Shown: positions 50,415 through 62,025 of the stretch, one piece after another | How positions within the stretch are numbered: the stretch's first letter is position 1 | Layout of the letters: every line of letters begins with the position of its first letter | Notes under the pieces: generated by a model | Told to the model about the DNA's origin: nothing | The model's input: the letters and a program-made list of their open reading frames with translations, nothing else | Database searches by the model: none | Assembly: GCF_003255815.1 (NCBI RefSeq) | Contig: NC_037682.1 | Span: 42,718,421 to 42,782,420 of the forward strand | Direction of reading: 5' to 3' | DNA from: Theropithecus gelada | Lineage: Eukaryota; Chordata; Mammalia; Primates; Cercopithecidae | DNA: 64,000 nt | Translations under genes and position numbers: made by a program

Positions 50415-52288
50415 AGCCCAGGGCCAGATGGATTCACAGCCAAATTTTATCAGACATTCAAAGAATTGGTAACAATCCTACTGAAACTATTGCAAAAGAT
50501 TGAGAAAGAGGGAATCCTCCCTATTTCATATGAAGACAGTATCACCCTGAAACCAAAGCCAGGAAAAGACATACCAAAAAGGAAAATTACAGACCAATAT
50601 CTCTGATGAACATAGATGCAAAAATATTCAACAAAATACTAGCAAGCTGAATCCAATAGCACATCAAAAAGATAATTCATCATGATCAAGTGGTATTCAT
50701 CCCAGGGATGAATCAATGGCTCAACATATGTAAGTCAAAAAATGTGGTTCATCACACAAACAGAATTAAAATAATAGCAACATGATTATCTCAATAAATG
50801 CAGATAAAGCAATCATTAAAATCCAGCATCTCTTTATGACATAAATCTCAACAAACTAGGCATAGAAGAAACACACCTCAAAATAATAAAAGCCATATAT
50901 AACAAACCCAAAGCCAACATTTATGTTGAAGCATTCTCCCTAAGAATTGGAATGAAACAAAGATGTCCACTTTCATCACTTCTAATCAACACAGCATTGG
51001 AAGTCCCAGTCAGAGCACTCAATCAAGAGAAATAATAAATAAAGGTCACCCAAATTGGAAAAAAAGGAGTCAAACTATCTCGGTTTGCTGATGATGTGAT
51101 AATATACCTAGGAAACCCCAACGACTTCTCCAAAAGACTCTTAGATTTGATAAATGAATTTAGTAAAGTCTCAGGTTACCAAAGCAATGTACACTGCTTT
51201 ATACCAATAGTGTCCAAGCTGAGAATAAAATCAAGAACTCAATCCCTTTTACAGTAGCTGCAGAAAAATAAAACACCTAGGAATTTACTTAACAAAGGAG
51301 AGGAAAGATCTCTACAAGGAGAACTACAAAACACTGCTGAAAGATACCACAGATGACACCGAAAAATGGAAATACACCTCATGCTCATGGCCTGGAAGAA
51401 TCAATATTATGATAATGACCATACTGCCCAAAGCAATACACAGATTCCATGCAATTCCTATCAAACTACTAACATTATCTTTCACAGAATTAGAAAAAGT
51501 AATCATAAAATTCATATGGAACCAAAAACCAGCCTGAACAGCCAAAGCAATCCTAAGCAAAAAGAACAAATCTATAGGCATCACATTACTTGACGTCAAA
51601 TTCTACAAGGCTGTAGTAAGCAAAGCAGCATGACACTGTTATAAAAGTAGATATACAGACCAATGGAAGAGAATAGAGAACTCAGAAATAAAGCCAAATA
51701 CTTACAACCAGCTGATCTTCGACAAAACATACAAAAACATAAATTGGGAAAAGGTCACCTTATTTAATAAATGGTGTGGGAAAAAGTGGATAGCCCTGTG
51801 TAGAACAATGAAACTGGATCCCTATATCTCATCATTTAAGAAAAATCAACTCAAGATGTATTAAAGACATAAATTTAAGAGCTGAAACCACAAAAATTCT
51901 AGAAGAAAACTTAGGAAAAACTCTTCTGGACACTGACCAAGGCAAAGACTCATGACTAAGACCCCAAAAGCAAATGCAACAAAAACAAAAATAAGTGGGA
52001 CCTAATTAAACTAAAAAGCTTCTGCACAGCGAATGAAATAGTCATCAGAGCAAACAGACAACTCCCAAAATGGGAGAAAATATTTGCAAAATATACATCA
52101 GATAAAGGACAAATATCTAGAATCTATAAGGAACTCAAATCAGCAAGAAAAAAAATAATCCCATTAAGAAGTGAGCAAATGACATGAATACACATTTCTC
52201 AAGAGAAGATACAGAAATGGCCAACAAATGTATGAAAAAGTACTCAACTTCACTAATTATCAGGGAAATGCAAATTAAAACCACAATG

Positions 52289-52557
52289 GGATACCACCTT
52301 ACCCTAGCCAGAATGGTCATTATTAAAAAGTCGAAGAACAATAGATGTTGTCACGGATGTGGTGAAAACGGAATGCTTATACACTGTTGGTGGCAATGCA
52401 AACCAGTACAACCTCTATGGAAAAGGATACTACCTTACTCCAGCCAGAATGGTCATTATTAAAAAGTCGAAAAATAGATGTTGGCATGGATGTGGTGAAA
52501 AGGGAATGCTTATACACTGTTTGTGGGAATGCAAACCAGTACAACCTCTATGGAAAA
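52289..52557 (+). repeat. 136 bp tandem duplication in L1 ORF2 3' end
   Basis: Copies 52289-52424 and 52425-52557, both opening ggatac-accttac-c-agccagaa; the second lacks 3 bp. Unduplicated in L1 consensus as I recall it. Confidence 0.95.
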
Positions 52558-53171
52558 CAGTATGGAACTAAATGTAGAGCTACATTTGATCCAGCAATCC
52601 CACTACTGAGTATCTACCCCAAAGAAAATAAGTCATTATATCAGAAAGACACTTGCATGTATATGTTTATCACAGCACAATTCACAATTGCAAAGATACA
52701 GAACCAATATAAGGGCCCAACAACTGAAAAGTGGATACAAAAAGTCATATATATATATACACACAAACACACACACACACACATACACATACCATGGAAT
52801 ACTACTCAGCTATAAAAAGAATGAAATAATATATTTTGCAGCCGCTTGGATGGAACTGGAGGCCATTATTCTAAGTGAAGTAACTCAGGAATGGAAACCT
52901 AACACTGCATGTTCTCACTTGCAAGTGGGAGCTAAGCTGTGGGTATGCAAAGGCAGACAGAGTGGTATAATGGACACTGGAAACTTGGAAGCAGGGGAGG
53001 TGGGATGGGGTGAGAGATAAAAATCTACATGTTGGGTACAACATACACTACTCAGTTAAAGGGTACACTAAAATCTCAGGCTTCACCACAATAAAATTCC
53101 ACCAAGTAACCAAAATCCACACTTGTACCCTTAAAGCTATTGAAATAAAAATAAACAAAAAAGAAAAAAAA

Positions 53172-54005
53172 GAAGTCTGTTAAAGTAATGAAAAGAGGAC
53201 AAAAAAATTTTATGAGCTACAATATTTGAAAACTTCACCAAATAGAAAAAATCAAAATAAATAAATAAAAATAAAATCTGCTGAAATTTGGCCTTTTTTC
53301 CCCCCAATTTACTGTATTCAAGGAATCTGGGGATCAAAACCAAAAGGAGGGAGACTGTTCCTGGTATTCATGGCACACAGTACACACATTTGTGTTCTCA
53401 TATATTTTACCTTATATTATTTCTCTCACTTGGATTTTCTTCTGTCCCATGATTGTTCAAATACTTCGAGGCCTAAATCAAGTATCAGTCCTCTGTAGTC
53501 TTCCGAGAACTCTCCTGTCAGTTTATATCTAGTCTTTCATAGCAACATTCTTAAAATTTTCAAAATATATAAAATCTGCTTTGCATTATAATTTTTTGTA
53601 TCCCTACCCACCCTGCCTCAAGAATATAGGTTAAAATCCTAGGCTTTTCTTTCTTCTACAAGGGGGAACTTCATAGACATTTCAGTTAATGAAAATAGAC
53701 TAACCTGAAATATGTAGGAGTTTATACATTACTATGCTCAAGGAAGAATTTAAAATCAAGGTTTAAACACATAAGTAGAAAGGTATGAAGCTAAAGTTAA
53801 TCTGTGTAATTCTTGCCATACACTGTCATCCCCATTTTGAATCAAAGCTTTTTTAGATTTTTCCACCTCCTTAAATAGGCCTGGTTCTTTCAACTCAGAT
53901 ACCTGCAAAAAAAAATTAAGGATTTCTGTAGCCTTGAAGGCTCCTCTCAACACTCAGCTTTGAACTTTCAACTGAAAAGTCCAATTCTTTTCTTCCCCCC
54001 CGCGA
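53172..54005. other. Mostly unique; holds an exon-like minus-strand frame
   Basis: On the minus strand, a T-run plus CAG (53905-53903) is followed by 48 open codons, 53902-53756, reading VSELKEPGLFKEVEKSKKAL.. to a TGA. I recognise no family, and the segment may be chance or an old fragment. No other feature seen. Confidence 0.3.
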
Positions 54006-54006
54006 C

Positions 54007-54316
54007 TCTTTTTTTTTTTTTTTTTTGAGAGGGAGTCTTGCTCTGTTGCCCAGGCTGGAGTGCAGTGGCCCGATCTTGGCTCACCGTAACCTCCACCTCC
54101 TGGGTTCAAACTATTCTCCTGCCTCAGCCTCCCGATTTGCTAGGGTCACAAGTGTGCACCGCCATGCCCAGTTAATTCCCCCCCCCCCCCCGTAAAGACA
54201 GAGTTTTGTCATGCTGGCCAGGCTGGTCTCGAACTCCTGACCTCAGGTGATCCACCTGCCTCGGCTTGGCTCTCCAAAGTGCTGGGATTACAGGCGTAAG
54301 CCACTGTCCCCAGCCT
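54007..54316 (-). repeat. Alu, antisense, with poly(C) in the linker
   Basis: Full-length antisense Alu. The middle linker, normally T-rich in this orientation, has a run of 14 C's at 54178-54191. Confidence 0.95.
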
Positions 54317-54429
54317 GAAAAGTCAGTAATTAAAGAGACCTTCCTATCACCTAAGACTTGGTGACCCTACTCAATTTCATCCTCCTACACATTTGAGGTT
54401 ATTCATTTAATGTCTCTCTTAAACGGTAC

Positions 54430-54545
54430 AACATGAACTTTTCCACTCATGCTAGGACTGCATTTATTTAACTACTACATCTGTAGCACCTCATACTATG
54501 TATCATAATAGGTGTTCAATATAAGAATAAATAAATGAATTAGTG
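54430..54545 (+). repeat. L2 3' terminal fragment, sense
   Basis: ..gtagcacctcatactatgta..taggtgttcaatataag.. and ..aataaataaatgaatt. Confidence 0.65.
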
Positions 54546-54703
54546 ATGCCGGTACATTTGCTAAAGGCAGGCTGCACATTTGGTTCTAAGTTTCTAGTAG
54601 CCAACAAAAATAATTTTAAGATTCGTAGTATCCTTAGGATAAAATAAAACCACCATTTCAGGACCAAATACGAGTTTGAGATAACTAATAAAAATCAAAT
54701 AAT

Positions 54704-54885
54704 AGCCGAGCGCGGTGGCACACGCCTGGAATCCCAGCACTTTGGAAGGCCGAGGCGGGAGGATCACTTGAGGTCAGGAGTTCGAGACCAGCCTGGCCAA
54801 CAAGGTGAAATCCCGTCTCTACTAAAAATACAAAAATTGGCCGCACCTGGGCGACAGAATGAGACTCCCTTTCAAAATAAATCAA
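54704..54885 (+). repeat. Alu, sense, internally deleted
   Basis: Left arm agccgagcgcggtggcacac.. runs to ..caaaaattggccgc and jumps to ..acctgggcgacagaatgaga.., deleting most of the right arm (about 120 bp). Confidence 0.95.
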
Positions 54886-55564
54886 TAAACGCATAAATTT
54901 GAATTAACAGCATGCACATGACTGCTTTACTTTCTAAAATGTGTAGGAATGCTTATTTTAATAAATGAAAAATGACTTTTCCCCTCTTAAATTTCTCTTC
55001 CCCTTTTTGTTAAAGTACAAAACGAAACACCTTGCCCCCACTTTTTCGAATAGTTTTGACTGTCTGTAGGACTGCAAAGAAATTCAGCTCAAACGAATTA
55101 CTGTATTATCAACTTTAGTAAGAATTGTGCATTTGGTACACAATGTAACTCCTAGGAGTTGACAAATGTTTGTTAAGTGCATCAATGAGCGACACAGGAC
55201 CTTCTCCTCCCTACTCTCTTCTCACAGTTTTTATTTAATCAAACATTTATTATTGTTCGATGCTCTTAAATGCCATTTCCTTCAGCTGACTATTTGTGTG
55301 ACAGAAGAGTCAATTAAGCTATTTTGTCCCAAAAATTACGAAAACGAAATGTACAATTGTGAAGTAAAATTTTGTTCCTTTGCAAATTTTAATAAATTAT
55401 TAAAGTTTTTTTTTTGTTTCAAATAATCAGGGCTTCAGTTCTAATAACGAAAGGACAATGTGAAGGCCTAGAATTTAGCATAGCGCCTGGCATTAATAGG
55501 ACGTCAGTACATTTTTAGTACATGTTTCTCAAATAGATCTTAAAATTTCATTTAAGAGCGTTTC
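54886..55564. other. Unique sequence upstream of FANCF
   Basis: No gene recognised. 55450-55525 may hold an L2 tail (..gcgcctggcattaatagg..). Confidence 0.5.
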
Positions 55565-55975
55565 CTCACGTCACGGTATGTCTCTGGCGTTACTTAATTT
55601 TGAAAAACCTCAACACAGATTCTAGTTTTAGGCAAAGCTCAGAAAAGTTCTACTTAAGGATATTTCCAAAGCGAAAGGAAGCGCGGAGACGTTCATGACT
55701 GGCATCATCTCGCATATGGGCTCCGGAAATTCTCGGTAGGATGCCCTACATCTGCTCTGCCTCCACTAAGAAGAACCTCTTTGTGTGGCGAAAGTAAAAG
55801 TATTAAGGCTTTTAAGTTGCCCAGTCGAGGAACACGGATAAAGACGCCAGGAGATTGACATGCATTTCGACCAATAGCATTGCAGAAAGGCGTATCATTT
55901 CACGGATGTCCCAATCAGTACACAGAGAGTCGCTGTCTCCAAGGTGAAAGCGGAAGTAGGGCCTTCGCGCACCTC
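55565..55975 (+). promoter_or_regulatory. FANCF: FANCF proximal promoter and 5' UTR
   Basis: TATA-less sequence upstream of FANCF with raised CpG content from about 55660. Visible sites: CCAAT boxes at 55871-55875 and 55911-55915 (spaced 40 bp, NF-Y type), an ETS-type CGGAAGT at 55951-55957, and a CRE-like element near 55569-55576 (TGACGTGA on the minus strand). An out-of-frame ATG at 55906 opens a 13-codon frame ending in TGA before the FANCF start; it matters only if transcription begins upstream of it. Transcription start is not determinable from the sequence. Confidence 0.65.
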
Positions 55976-57100
55976 ATGGAATCCCTCCTGCAGCACCTGG
56001 ATCGCTTTTCCGAGCTTCTGGCGGTCTCACGCACTGCCCACGTCCGCACCTGGGACCCCGTCACTGTGCGCCGGGCCCTGCAGTGGGCGCGCTACCTGCG
56101 CCACATCCATCGGCGCTTTGGTCGGCACGGCCCCATTCGCACGGCTCTGGAGCGGCGGCTGCACAACCAGTGGCGGCAAGAGGGCGGCTTTGGGCGGGGT
56201 CCAGTTCCGGGATTGGCGAACTTCCAGGCCCTCGGTCACTGTGATGTCCTGCTCTCTCTGCGCCTGCTGGAGAACCAGGCCCTCGGGGATGCAGCTCGTC
56301 ACCACCTGGTGCAGCAACTCTTTCCGGGCCCGGGCGTCCCGGACGCTGATGAGGAGACGCTCCAAGAGAGCCTGGCCCGCCTTGCCCGCTGCGGGTCCGC
56401 GGTGCACATGCTGCGCTTCAACGGCTATAGAAAGAACCTGAATCTCCAGGAGGACTCTCTGATGAAGACCCAGGCGGATCTGCTGCTGGAGCGTCTGCAG
56501 GAGGTGGGGACGGCCGAAGCGGAGGGTCCCGCCAGATTTCTCAGCAGCCTGTGGGAGCGTTTGCCTCAGAACAACTTCCTGAAGGTGATAGCGGTGGCGC
56601 TGTTGCAGCCGCCTTTGTCTCCCCGGCCCCAAGAAGAGTCGGAACCCAGCATCCATAAAACACCTGGAGAGGGGAGCCAAGCGCTAGTCCACTGGCTTCT
56701 GGGGAATTCGGAAGTCTTTGCTGCCTTTTGTCGCGCTCTCCCAGCCGGGCTTTTGACTTTAGTGACTAGCCGCCACCCAGCGCTGTCTCCTGTCTATCTG
56801 GGTCTGCTAACAGACTGGGGTCAGCGTTTGCACTATGACCTTCAGAAAGGCATTTGGGTTGGAACTGAGTCCCAAGATGTGCCCTGGGAGGAGTTGCACA
56901 ATAGGTTTCAAAGCCTCTGTCAGGCCCCTCCACCTCTGAAAGATAAAGTTCTAACTGCCCTGGAGACCTGTAAAGCGCAGGATGGAGATTTCGAAGTACC
57001 TGGTCTTAGCATCTGGACAGATCTCTTATTAGCTCTTCGGAGTGGTGCATTTAGGAAAAGACAAGTTTTGGGTCTCAGCCCAGGCCTCAGTTCTGTATAG
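55976..57100 (+). CDS. FANCF: FANCF, Fanconi anaemia core complex adaptor (374 aa, intronless)
   Basis: Complete 374-residue FANCF, the same length as the human protein. FANCF is a nuclear adaptor: it forms a subcomplex with FANCC and FANCE, helps hold FANCA/FANCG, and links the core complex to FANCM, so that FANCB-FANCL-FAAP100 can monoubiquitinate FANCD2-FANCI at DNA interstrand crosslinks. The start is the first ATG of the frame, beginning MESLLQHLDRFSEL; the frame is open about 32 codons further upstream but holds no ATG. The start context is weak at -3 (C) but has G at +4. The C-terminal half (about residues 156-357) corresponds to the helical-repeat region known in human, seen here as leucine-rich helices such as VHWLLGNSEVFAAF and LLTDWGQRLHYDL. 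Stop TAG at 57098. No frameshift or premature stop, so it looks functional. The coding region is GC-rich against AT-rich flanks. Differences from human (memory) cluster at residues 18-30. Confidence 0.98.
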   Translation: MESLLQHLDRFSELLAVSRTAHVRTWDPVTVRRALQWARYLRHIHRRFGRHGPIRTALERRLHNQWRQEGGFGRGPVPGLANFQALGHCDVLLSLRLLENQALGDAARHHLVQQLFPGPGVPDADEETLQESLARLARCGSAVHMLRFNGYRKNLNLQEDSLMKTQADLLLERLQEVGTAEAEGPARFLSSLWERLPQNNFLKVIAVALLQPPLSPRPQEESEPSIHKTPGEGSQALVHWLLGNSEVFAAFCRALPAGLLTLVTSRHPALSPVYLGLLTDWGQRLHYDLQKGIWVGTESQDVPWEELHNRFQSLCQAPPPLKDKVLTALETCKAQDGDFEVPGLSIWTDLLLALRSGAFRKRQVLGLSPGLSSV

Positions 57101-57804
57101 GCAATGCTGTGTTATTATTACTTAAGTATAGAATATATACTTTACAAAATGAAAATTACAATGTTCTCACCAAATATATGCCTTCGTGTGTCCAAAGTAT
57201 AATTATTTTAGATGCTAATTTTGAATAGTTTATTAAACAATTATAAATGTGCAAAGTAACTGGCATGTAGTATCATGGATTTGCTGGATAGAGGAAGTGA
57301 TTGGAAGTACTCAAAGCCATGGAATTAGCAATAGTTTGCTTGTTAATAGAAGGCCCATTTGTAAGAATATTGAAAATATATGTACCGTTTAAAAAAAAAG
57401 GAGCTTTAAGGTGACAAACAAAATACCGTTTTTCTTTCAGTATGGTTTATTTTTCTAGGTTTTCTTTCCCTCCCTCAGTAGTGAAGAGTTTTCTTTAACC
57501 AACCAATATGTGACAGTGTCAGGAATGTTGGTTTGAAAAGCTATTGGCCTATCTAGAGTTTGGCCTTGTTAAGCTAGTATTCTAAGTATTCTAGCCAGTT
57601 AACCAGCCTTAGTATGCATTAAAATTGTATTATTAAGAAAGTTTGTTTCTCATTTTCTGCAAATTCTTACTCTGAAAATGAGTCACCACATAGTATGTCC
57701 ATTTAAAGCATTGACTCACCGACAAATGTTTAAAGCACAGTAAATAAAAATATATGCCTTTGGATATCAAATTAATGCTTGATGATGAAATAATCAAAAG
57801 AAAC

Positions 57805-58089
57805 TTTTTTTGAAACGGAGTCTTGCCCTGTCGCCCAGGCTGGAGTGCAGTGGTGCGATCACTGCTCACTGCAACCTCCGCCTCCCAGGTTAAAGCAATT
57901 CTGACTCAGCCTCCCAAGTAGCTGGGATTACAGGCCCACGCCACCATGCCCGGCTAATTTTTTGTATTTTTAGTAGAGACAGGGTTTCACCATGCTAGCC
58001 AGGCTGGTCTCAGACTTCTGACCTGGTGATCCACCCGCCTCAGCCTCCCAAAGTGCTGGGATTACAGGCGTGAGCCACCGCGCCCAGCC
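57805..58089 (-). repeat. Alu in the FANCF 3' UTR, antisense, with TSD
   Basis: Antisense Alu with a short T-run; target-site duplication aaaagaaac at 57796-57804 and 58090-58098. Confidence 0.97.
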
Positions 58090-58964
58090 AAAAGAAACGT
58101 TTTAAGTAGAAGATCCAGGTTTTAGTGCAACTTCTGCCGTTAACTAGGTTAATAAATCACAAACTTAGGACCACAGTTGCCTTATATGTAAATGAAGTGT
58201 TTAGACTAAAATAGTTAAATATCCTTGTTTTTCCCTCGGTGGCTACCCTATGGAAACAGTTTAGAATATTTGTTTTGCATGTAGGAACCTGGTTGTGTTA
58301 GTTTATCTGGGTGTTACATAGCTGATAGTGATTTCCAATAACCAAACTTAAGGGCAATTTATTTATTTTTACTAGGGAGGTAGAACTTTACAGTAATCAA
58401 GATATTTTTGTCCATATTTAGATTGGCTGGTAACAGGATTTTTTTGGAGGTAAAAAAATGGTATTTAGAAAGTTAATTTCTAATTGCAGAATAGAATAAA
58501 AACAGTAAGAGCTGTGTAATCTTGTGGAAAAAGAGTTGTATAATCTTGTAGAATTTCTCATTCTGTGGTACAACCCAGGGGTAAACTATTATTCCAGTAG
58601 TAAATACACTTTTCTAGATAATCTTGAGTGAAAATCAGTAATTTCTTTTTCCCTGTGGTCAGATTCCTTTTTCTAATCCATGAAGGCCATCTTGTAGATT
58701 ACATTTGTCCTTAATGCAAGAATAGAGACAATTCCTCCTGTCAGTTACATGAAATTATTTTTTTTTAAGAAAGAACCCAGTGAAGAGTTCTACCATAGCA
58801 AGGCCTAATATTAGCTTTAGCTTTAAGAAAATAAGTTTGTGAACTTACTTCCCTATATTTGCAGTGGTATCTCACACTATGATTTACAATGAAATTATAA
58901 AGATTGACAATAGACTTAAATAACATTTTAAAATCTATTTTATACTTACCATTTATTATTCTTT

Positions 58965-59075
58965 TAGTCTCCATATGTACATTACATACATAATCTTATT
59001 TAATCTTCACACCAAAACTGTATTCTTATGAATATAAGCTAAAAGATTAAGTAAAATGCCCAAGGGTATAAACAA
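58965..59075 (+). repeat. MIR fragment, sense
   Basis: ..acataatcttatttaatctt.. and ..agtaaaatgcccaaggg... Confidence 0.65.
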
Positions 59076-59114
59076 AAGCAACATGAAAGTGGAAACTGTA
59101 TCTGTTATTTATTT

Positions 59115-59185
59115 TGTTTCCAGGAGCCTAGTATAGTGTTCAGGGTATGGTAGATACTTCTAGTGTTTGAATAAATGAAACCAGC
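59115..59185 (+). repeat. L2/MIR 3' tail, sense
   Basis: ..aggagcctagtatagtgttc..gatacttctagtgtttgaat.., containing the candidate poly(A) signal. Confidence 0.6.
59170..59175 (+). promoter_or_regulatory. FANCF: Candidate FANCF poly(A) signal AATAAA
   Basis: Canonical hexamer at about the position predicted by the known transcript length. It lies in an L2-like 3' tail (..gcctagtatagtg.. followed by ..tgaataaatgaa..), so the signal may be repeat-derived. Confidence 0.45.
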
Positions 59186-59319
59186 TTTATATACTTTCTC
59201 TTAAAGACTTGAAAAGATTAAGAATCTGTGCATACACTGAGAGAGAGAAAAGTGAGAGGAAGACTATAAAAATAGAATATTTGATAACTTCTTTATAACA
59301 TCTAGAAATATTTATTTTG

Positions 59320-60480
59320 TATTTTTTTCCCTATGTCCTATCAAATGAGGGAGCACTATTGAAATCTCCCATTGTAACACTGTTTCAGGAAATTTTATCA
59401 ATTATCATCTTATGTATTTTGAGCAATTTTATGACATGAAAACAAATATACAATTGTTATATCATCTTAATGAATTGAACCTTTTATTTGTAGTGACTGC
59501 TTTTCTGCTTTAAAGTCTATTTTTGTCTATTGTCATTGTCATATGTTAACTGTATATGATTGGACTTTTCCCTGCTATCCTATTTTGTGCTTTCCACTTC
59601 CTTTGATTTCTCTATGTTTCATTTCTCTCTCAGTTCTTTAATTGACTAAATATGTGTTTGCCTTCTTATTTCATGATCTTTTCCCCTCTACCAGTTAGGA
59701 TGTTATATTCTATACCCATGCTTTTACTCTCAGAACTTATCATATTTAACTTAAGAATATCTAATATTAGTATCTAAACCCTCCTCTTAATGATACGATG
59801 GACCTTAGGAAACTTTAACCCTGATCTCTTATCTCTTAACTCTCAAGTTATTATCCAGTGTTTTGGTTTAACAATTTTGTTTCCCATGATTGTACCTCAA
59901 ATTCACTTGGAGAAGGTCTCTTGGTGGTAAACGTACTCAGTTTTTATTTACAAAGATCATTCCTTGTTGATGTTGTTGGAAGGTAATTTTGCTGTGTTCC
60001 TGATTTGAGGTTAACATGTTAAAGATATTAACTCTTTTCTGGTTTCCATTGTTGATATTAAGAAAGCTATTCACCTACTTGTGGTTCTTTTGTAAGTGAT
60101 TTCTTCTTTCTGGTTTATTTTAAGGTGGTCCCGGTTTCAGTGTCTATAGTCACTTCAGAATATCTAATTGTAAATTTCTGTTTTTCTTGCTTGTTTTATG
60201 TTGTGTTTCATTTATGTGTGGATGTGCGTTTTTCTTCATTCTGAAAAATTTCCAGCCATTTTTTCCTCAATATTTCCTTTCTTCCATTTTTTAAAATCAT
60301 TCCTGTCACTTTGATCAGGCCTATAGCAGATCTTCTCACACTACTCAAATCATGTAACCTCTCTCTTCCAGTTTCTATCTCCATATCATTCTATTTTGCT
60401 CTGGAAACTGCTGTTATATCCCAAGATAAATTTCCCCATCTTCATTTTAGCCTACCACCAGGTTTTAGCTGAAAATGGCC
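59320..60480 (-). mobile_element. Old L1M fragment, antisense
   Basis: ..gaaatctcccattgtaacac.., ..aattgttatatcatcttaat.., ..aaagtctatttttgtctatt.. and ..tccagccattttttcctc.. follow reversed L1M ORF2/3' sequence. Confidence 0.7.
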
Positions 60481-61644
60481 ACTCAGAGAGTAAATTTCCC
60501 AGTTTCTCCTACAGTTACATGTGGCCATAATGCTAGGTTTTGGTTACTTTTATATAAGCAGAAGTGATATGTACAACTTACTATTCATTCTCTAGAAATC
60601 TGAAATGATTTTCCCTTAATGCTCTGCTTCTCCCTTTTAATGGGCTGGAAAGTTAATTTGCTGCTAGTTTGCCGCTACCTTGAATCAGATGGCTGAAGAT
60701 GACTGGGACAATTGCTGTAGACCCAAAGATGAAGTCATATGTACAGAATGGCAAAACAGAGCCCACCTGTGTAGCTTGTCCTGTTAATATAGGAGAGGAA
60801 TACAACTTTGTCTTATAAACACTGCTTGAGATGTCTTATGTCATCAACATTGCCTATAACCCTAAGTAGTGTTGGTATAGTCTTGGTAATTCTGTCTGAT
60901 CTGAGGTTTAAGCTATCAATTGAGTTTTAAATTTCAGTGATTTTTTAAAAGTCTTAATTGGCTTTTTTTCTCCTAATCTGTTTAGCTTTTAATAATCTCA
61001 TATGGCAGGCTTTTTGTGATTCTATTTTCATTTTTTACATTGTTATTTTATCATCTAATAATCACAACCTGAAGTATTGGGGATCTAAACCTATTCTGTT
61101 GATTCTCATGACAGTTTATTTCTTTACATCTTTTGTAATTTCTTATTGTAAATTCACATGTGTTTGGTCATAGTCTATGTAAACCTAGGAGTCTAAATAG
61201 GGTATTCTTTGCCCAATGAGGGCATATTTAAATGCTTCTGCTAGAGAAATAGAGAACCCCCCTAACCTAGGACTACTTTGGTTTATTGTAAGAGTTTTGG
61301 CTTGAGTTTTTCTACCTTATGTTTTGCTCAAAGCATATTTTCCAAATTTTATTTGCTTACTACTCAGATCTCCCTGTTTTGGAGAAACAGATATGAAGGG
61401 GTGGCTTGGAAATTTCCTTTATTTTCTGAAACCCCAACAAAACATTCAAAGAATGTTATATTGAGAATCTATTTGTTTTGTAGCAGTTGGGCCCTATGGA
61501 ATATCTAGTTACTGATTTGCTAAAAGTGGAAGTCCTCATTTTCCCTTTAGCCCACACCAACCTAACTTCTGCCATCAACACTCCTCTGAAATAAATCTTG
61601 TCAAGCTCACCAATCACCTGCATGATGCTAAATTCAAAAGACAC
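60481..61644. other. No gene recognised; intergenic
   Basis: 60500-60850 may be an unnamed old repeat; the rest is unique AT-rich sequence. Confidence 0.45.
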
Positions 61645-62020
61645 TGTATTAGTCCATTTTCACACTGCTATAAAGAACTCCCCGAGACAGGGTAATTTAT
61701 AAAGGAAAGAGGTTTAATTGACTCACAGTTTCACATGGCCTGGGAGGCCTCAGGAAACTTACGATCATGGCAGAAGGTGAAGAAGAAGCAAGTACCTTCC
61801 TTACGAGGCTGTAGGAGATAGAGAGAAAGAGAAAGAGAGAGAAGAGAGGAGGTGCCACACTTTTAAATCATCAGATCTCATAAGAACTCACTATCACAAG
61901 AACAGCATGGGGAAAACTGCCCCCATGATCCGATCACCTCCCACTAGGCCCTTCCCTCAACACGTGAGGATTACGATTCAAGATGAGATTTGGGTGGGTT
62001 CACAGAGCCAAACCATATCA
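61645..62020 (-). mobile_element. ERVL-MaLR (MST) solo LTR, antisense
   Basis: tgtattagtccattttcaca.. to ..gagccaaaccatatca, 376 bp, with a perfect 5 bp duplication gacac at 61640-61644 and 62021-62025. Internal purine-rich patch near 61816-61852. Confidence 0.97.
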
Positions 62021-62025
62021 GACAC

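Larger units (their letters stand above)
46135..53171 (+). mobile_element. Old L1 (L1PB/L1MA-like), sense, defective
   Basis: 5' UTR-like sequence 46135-48990 (with the LTR at 47987-48358 inserted), degenerate ORF1 about 49000-50125, then an abrupt join to mid-ORF2 (reverse transcriptase). RT landmarks survive, e.g. the FADD motif coded near 51084-51098. ORF2 continues to about 52900, then a short 3' UTR and A-rich tail ending near 53171. The endonuclease and early RT are missing, and there are many stops. No clear target-site duplication seen. A 66 bp tandem duplication lies at 46330-46450 and a 136 bp one at 52289-52557. Confidence 0.9.
57101..59195 (+). other. FANCF: FANCF 3' UTR (probable extent)
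   Basis: The human transcript is a single exon of about 3.3 kb (memory), which would place the 3' end near 59.2 kb here. An AATAAA is present at 59170-59175. The stretch holds an antisense Alu (57805-58089) and MIR/L2 remnants near its end; the rest is unique AT-rich sequence. The extent is inferred. Confidence 0.55.

Noticed and set aside
52135..53020. Frames of 68-142 codons
   Set aside because: Pieces of degenerate L1 ORF2 and of its antisense strand.
56027..56680. 217-codon minus-strand frame and 165-codon plus-strand frame inside FANCF
   Set aside because: Shadows of the GC-rich FANCF coding sequence in other frames.
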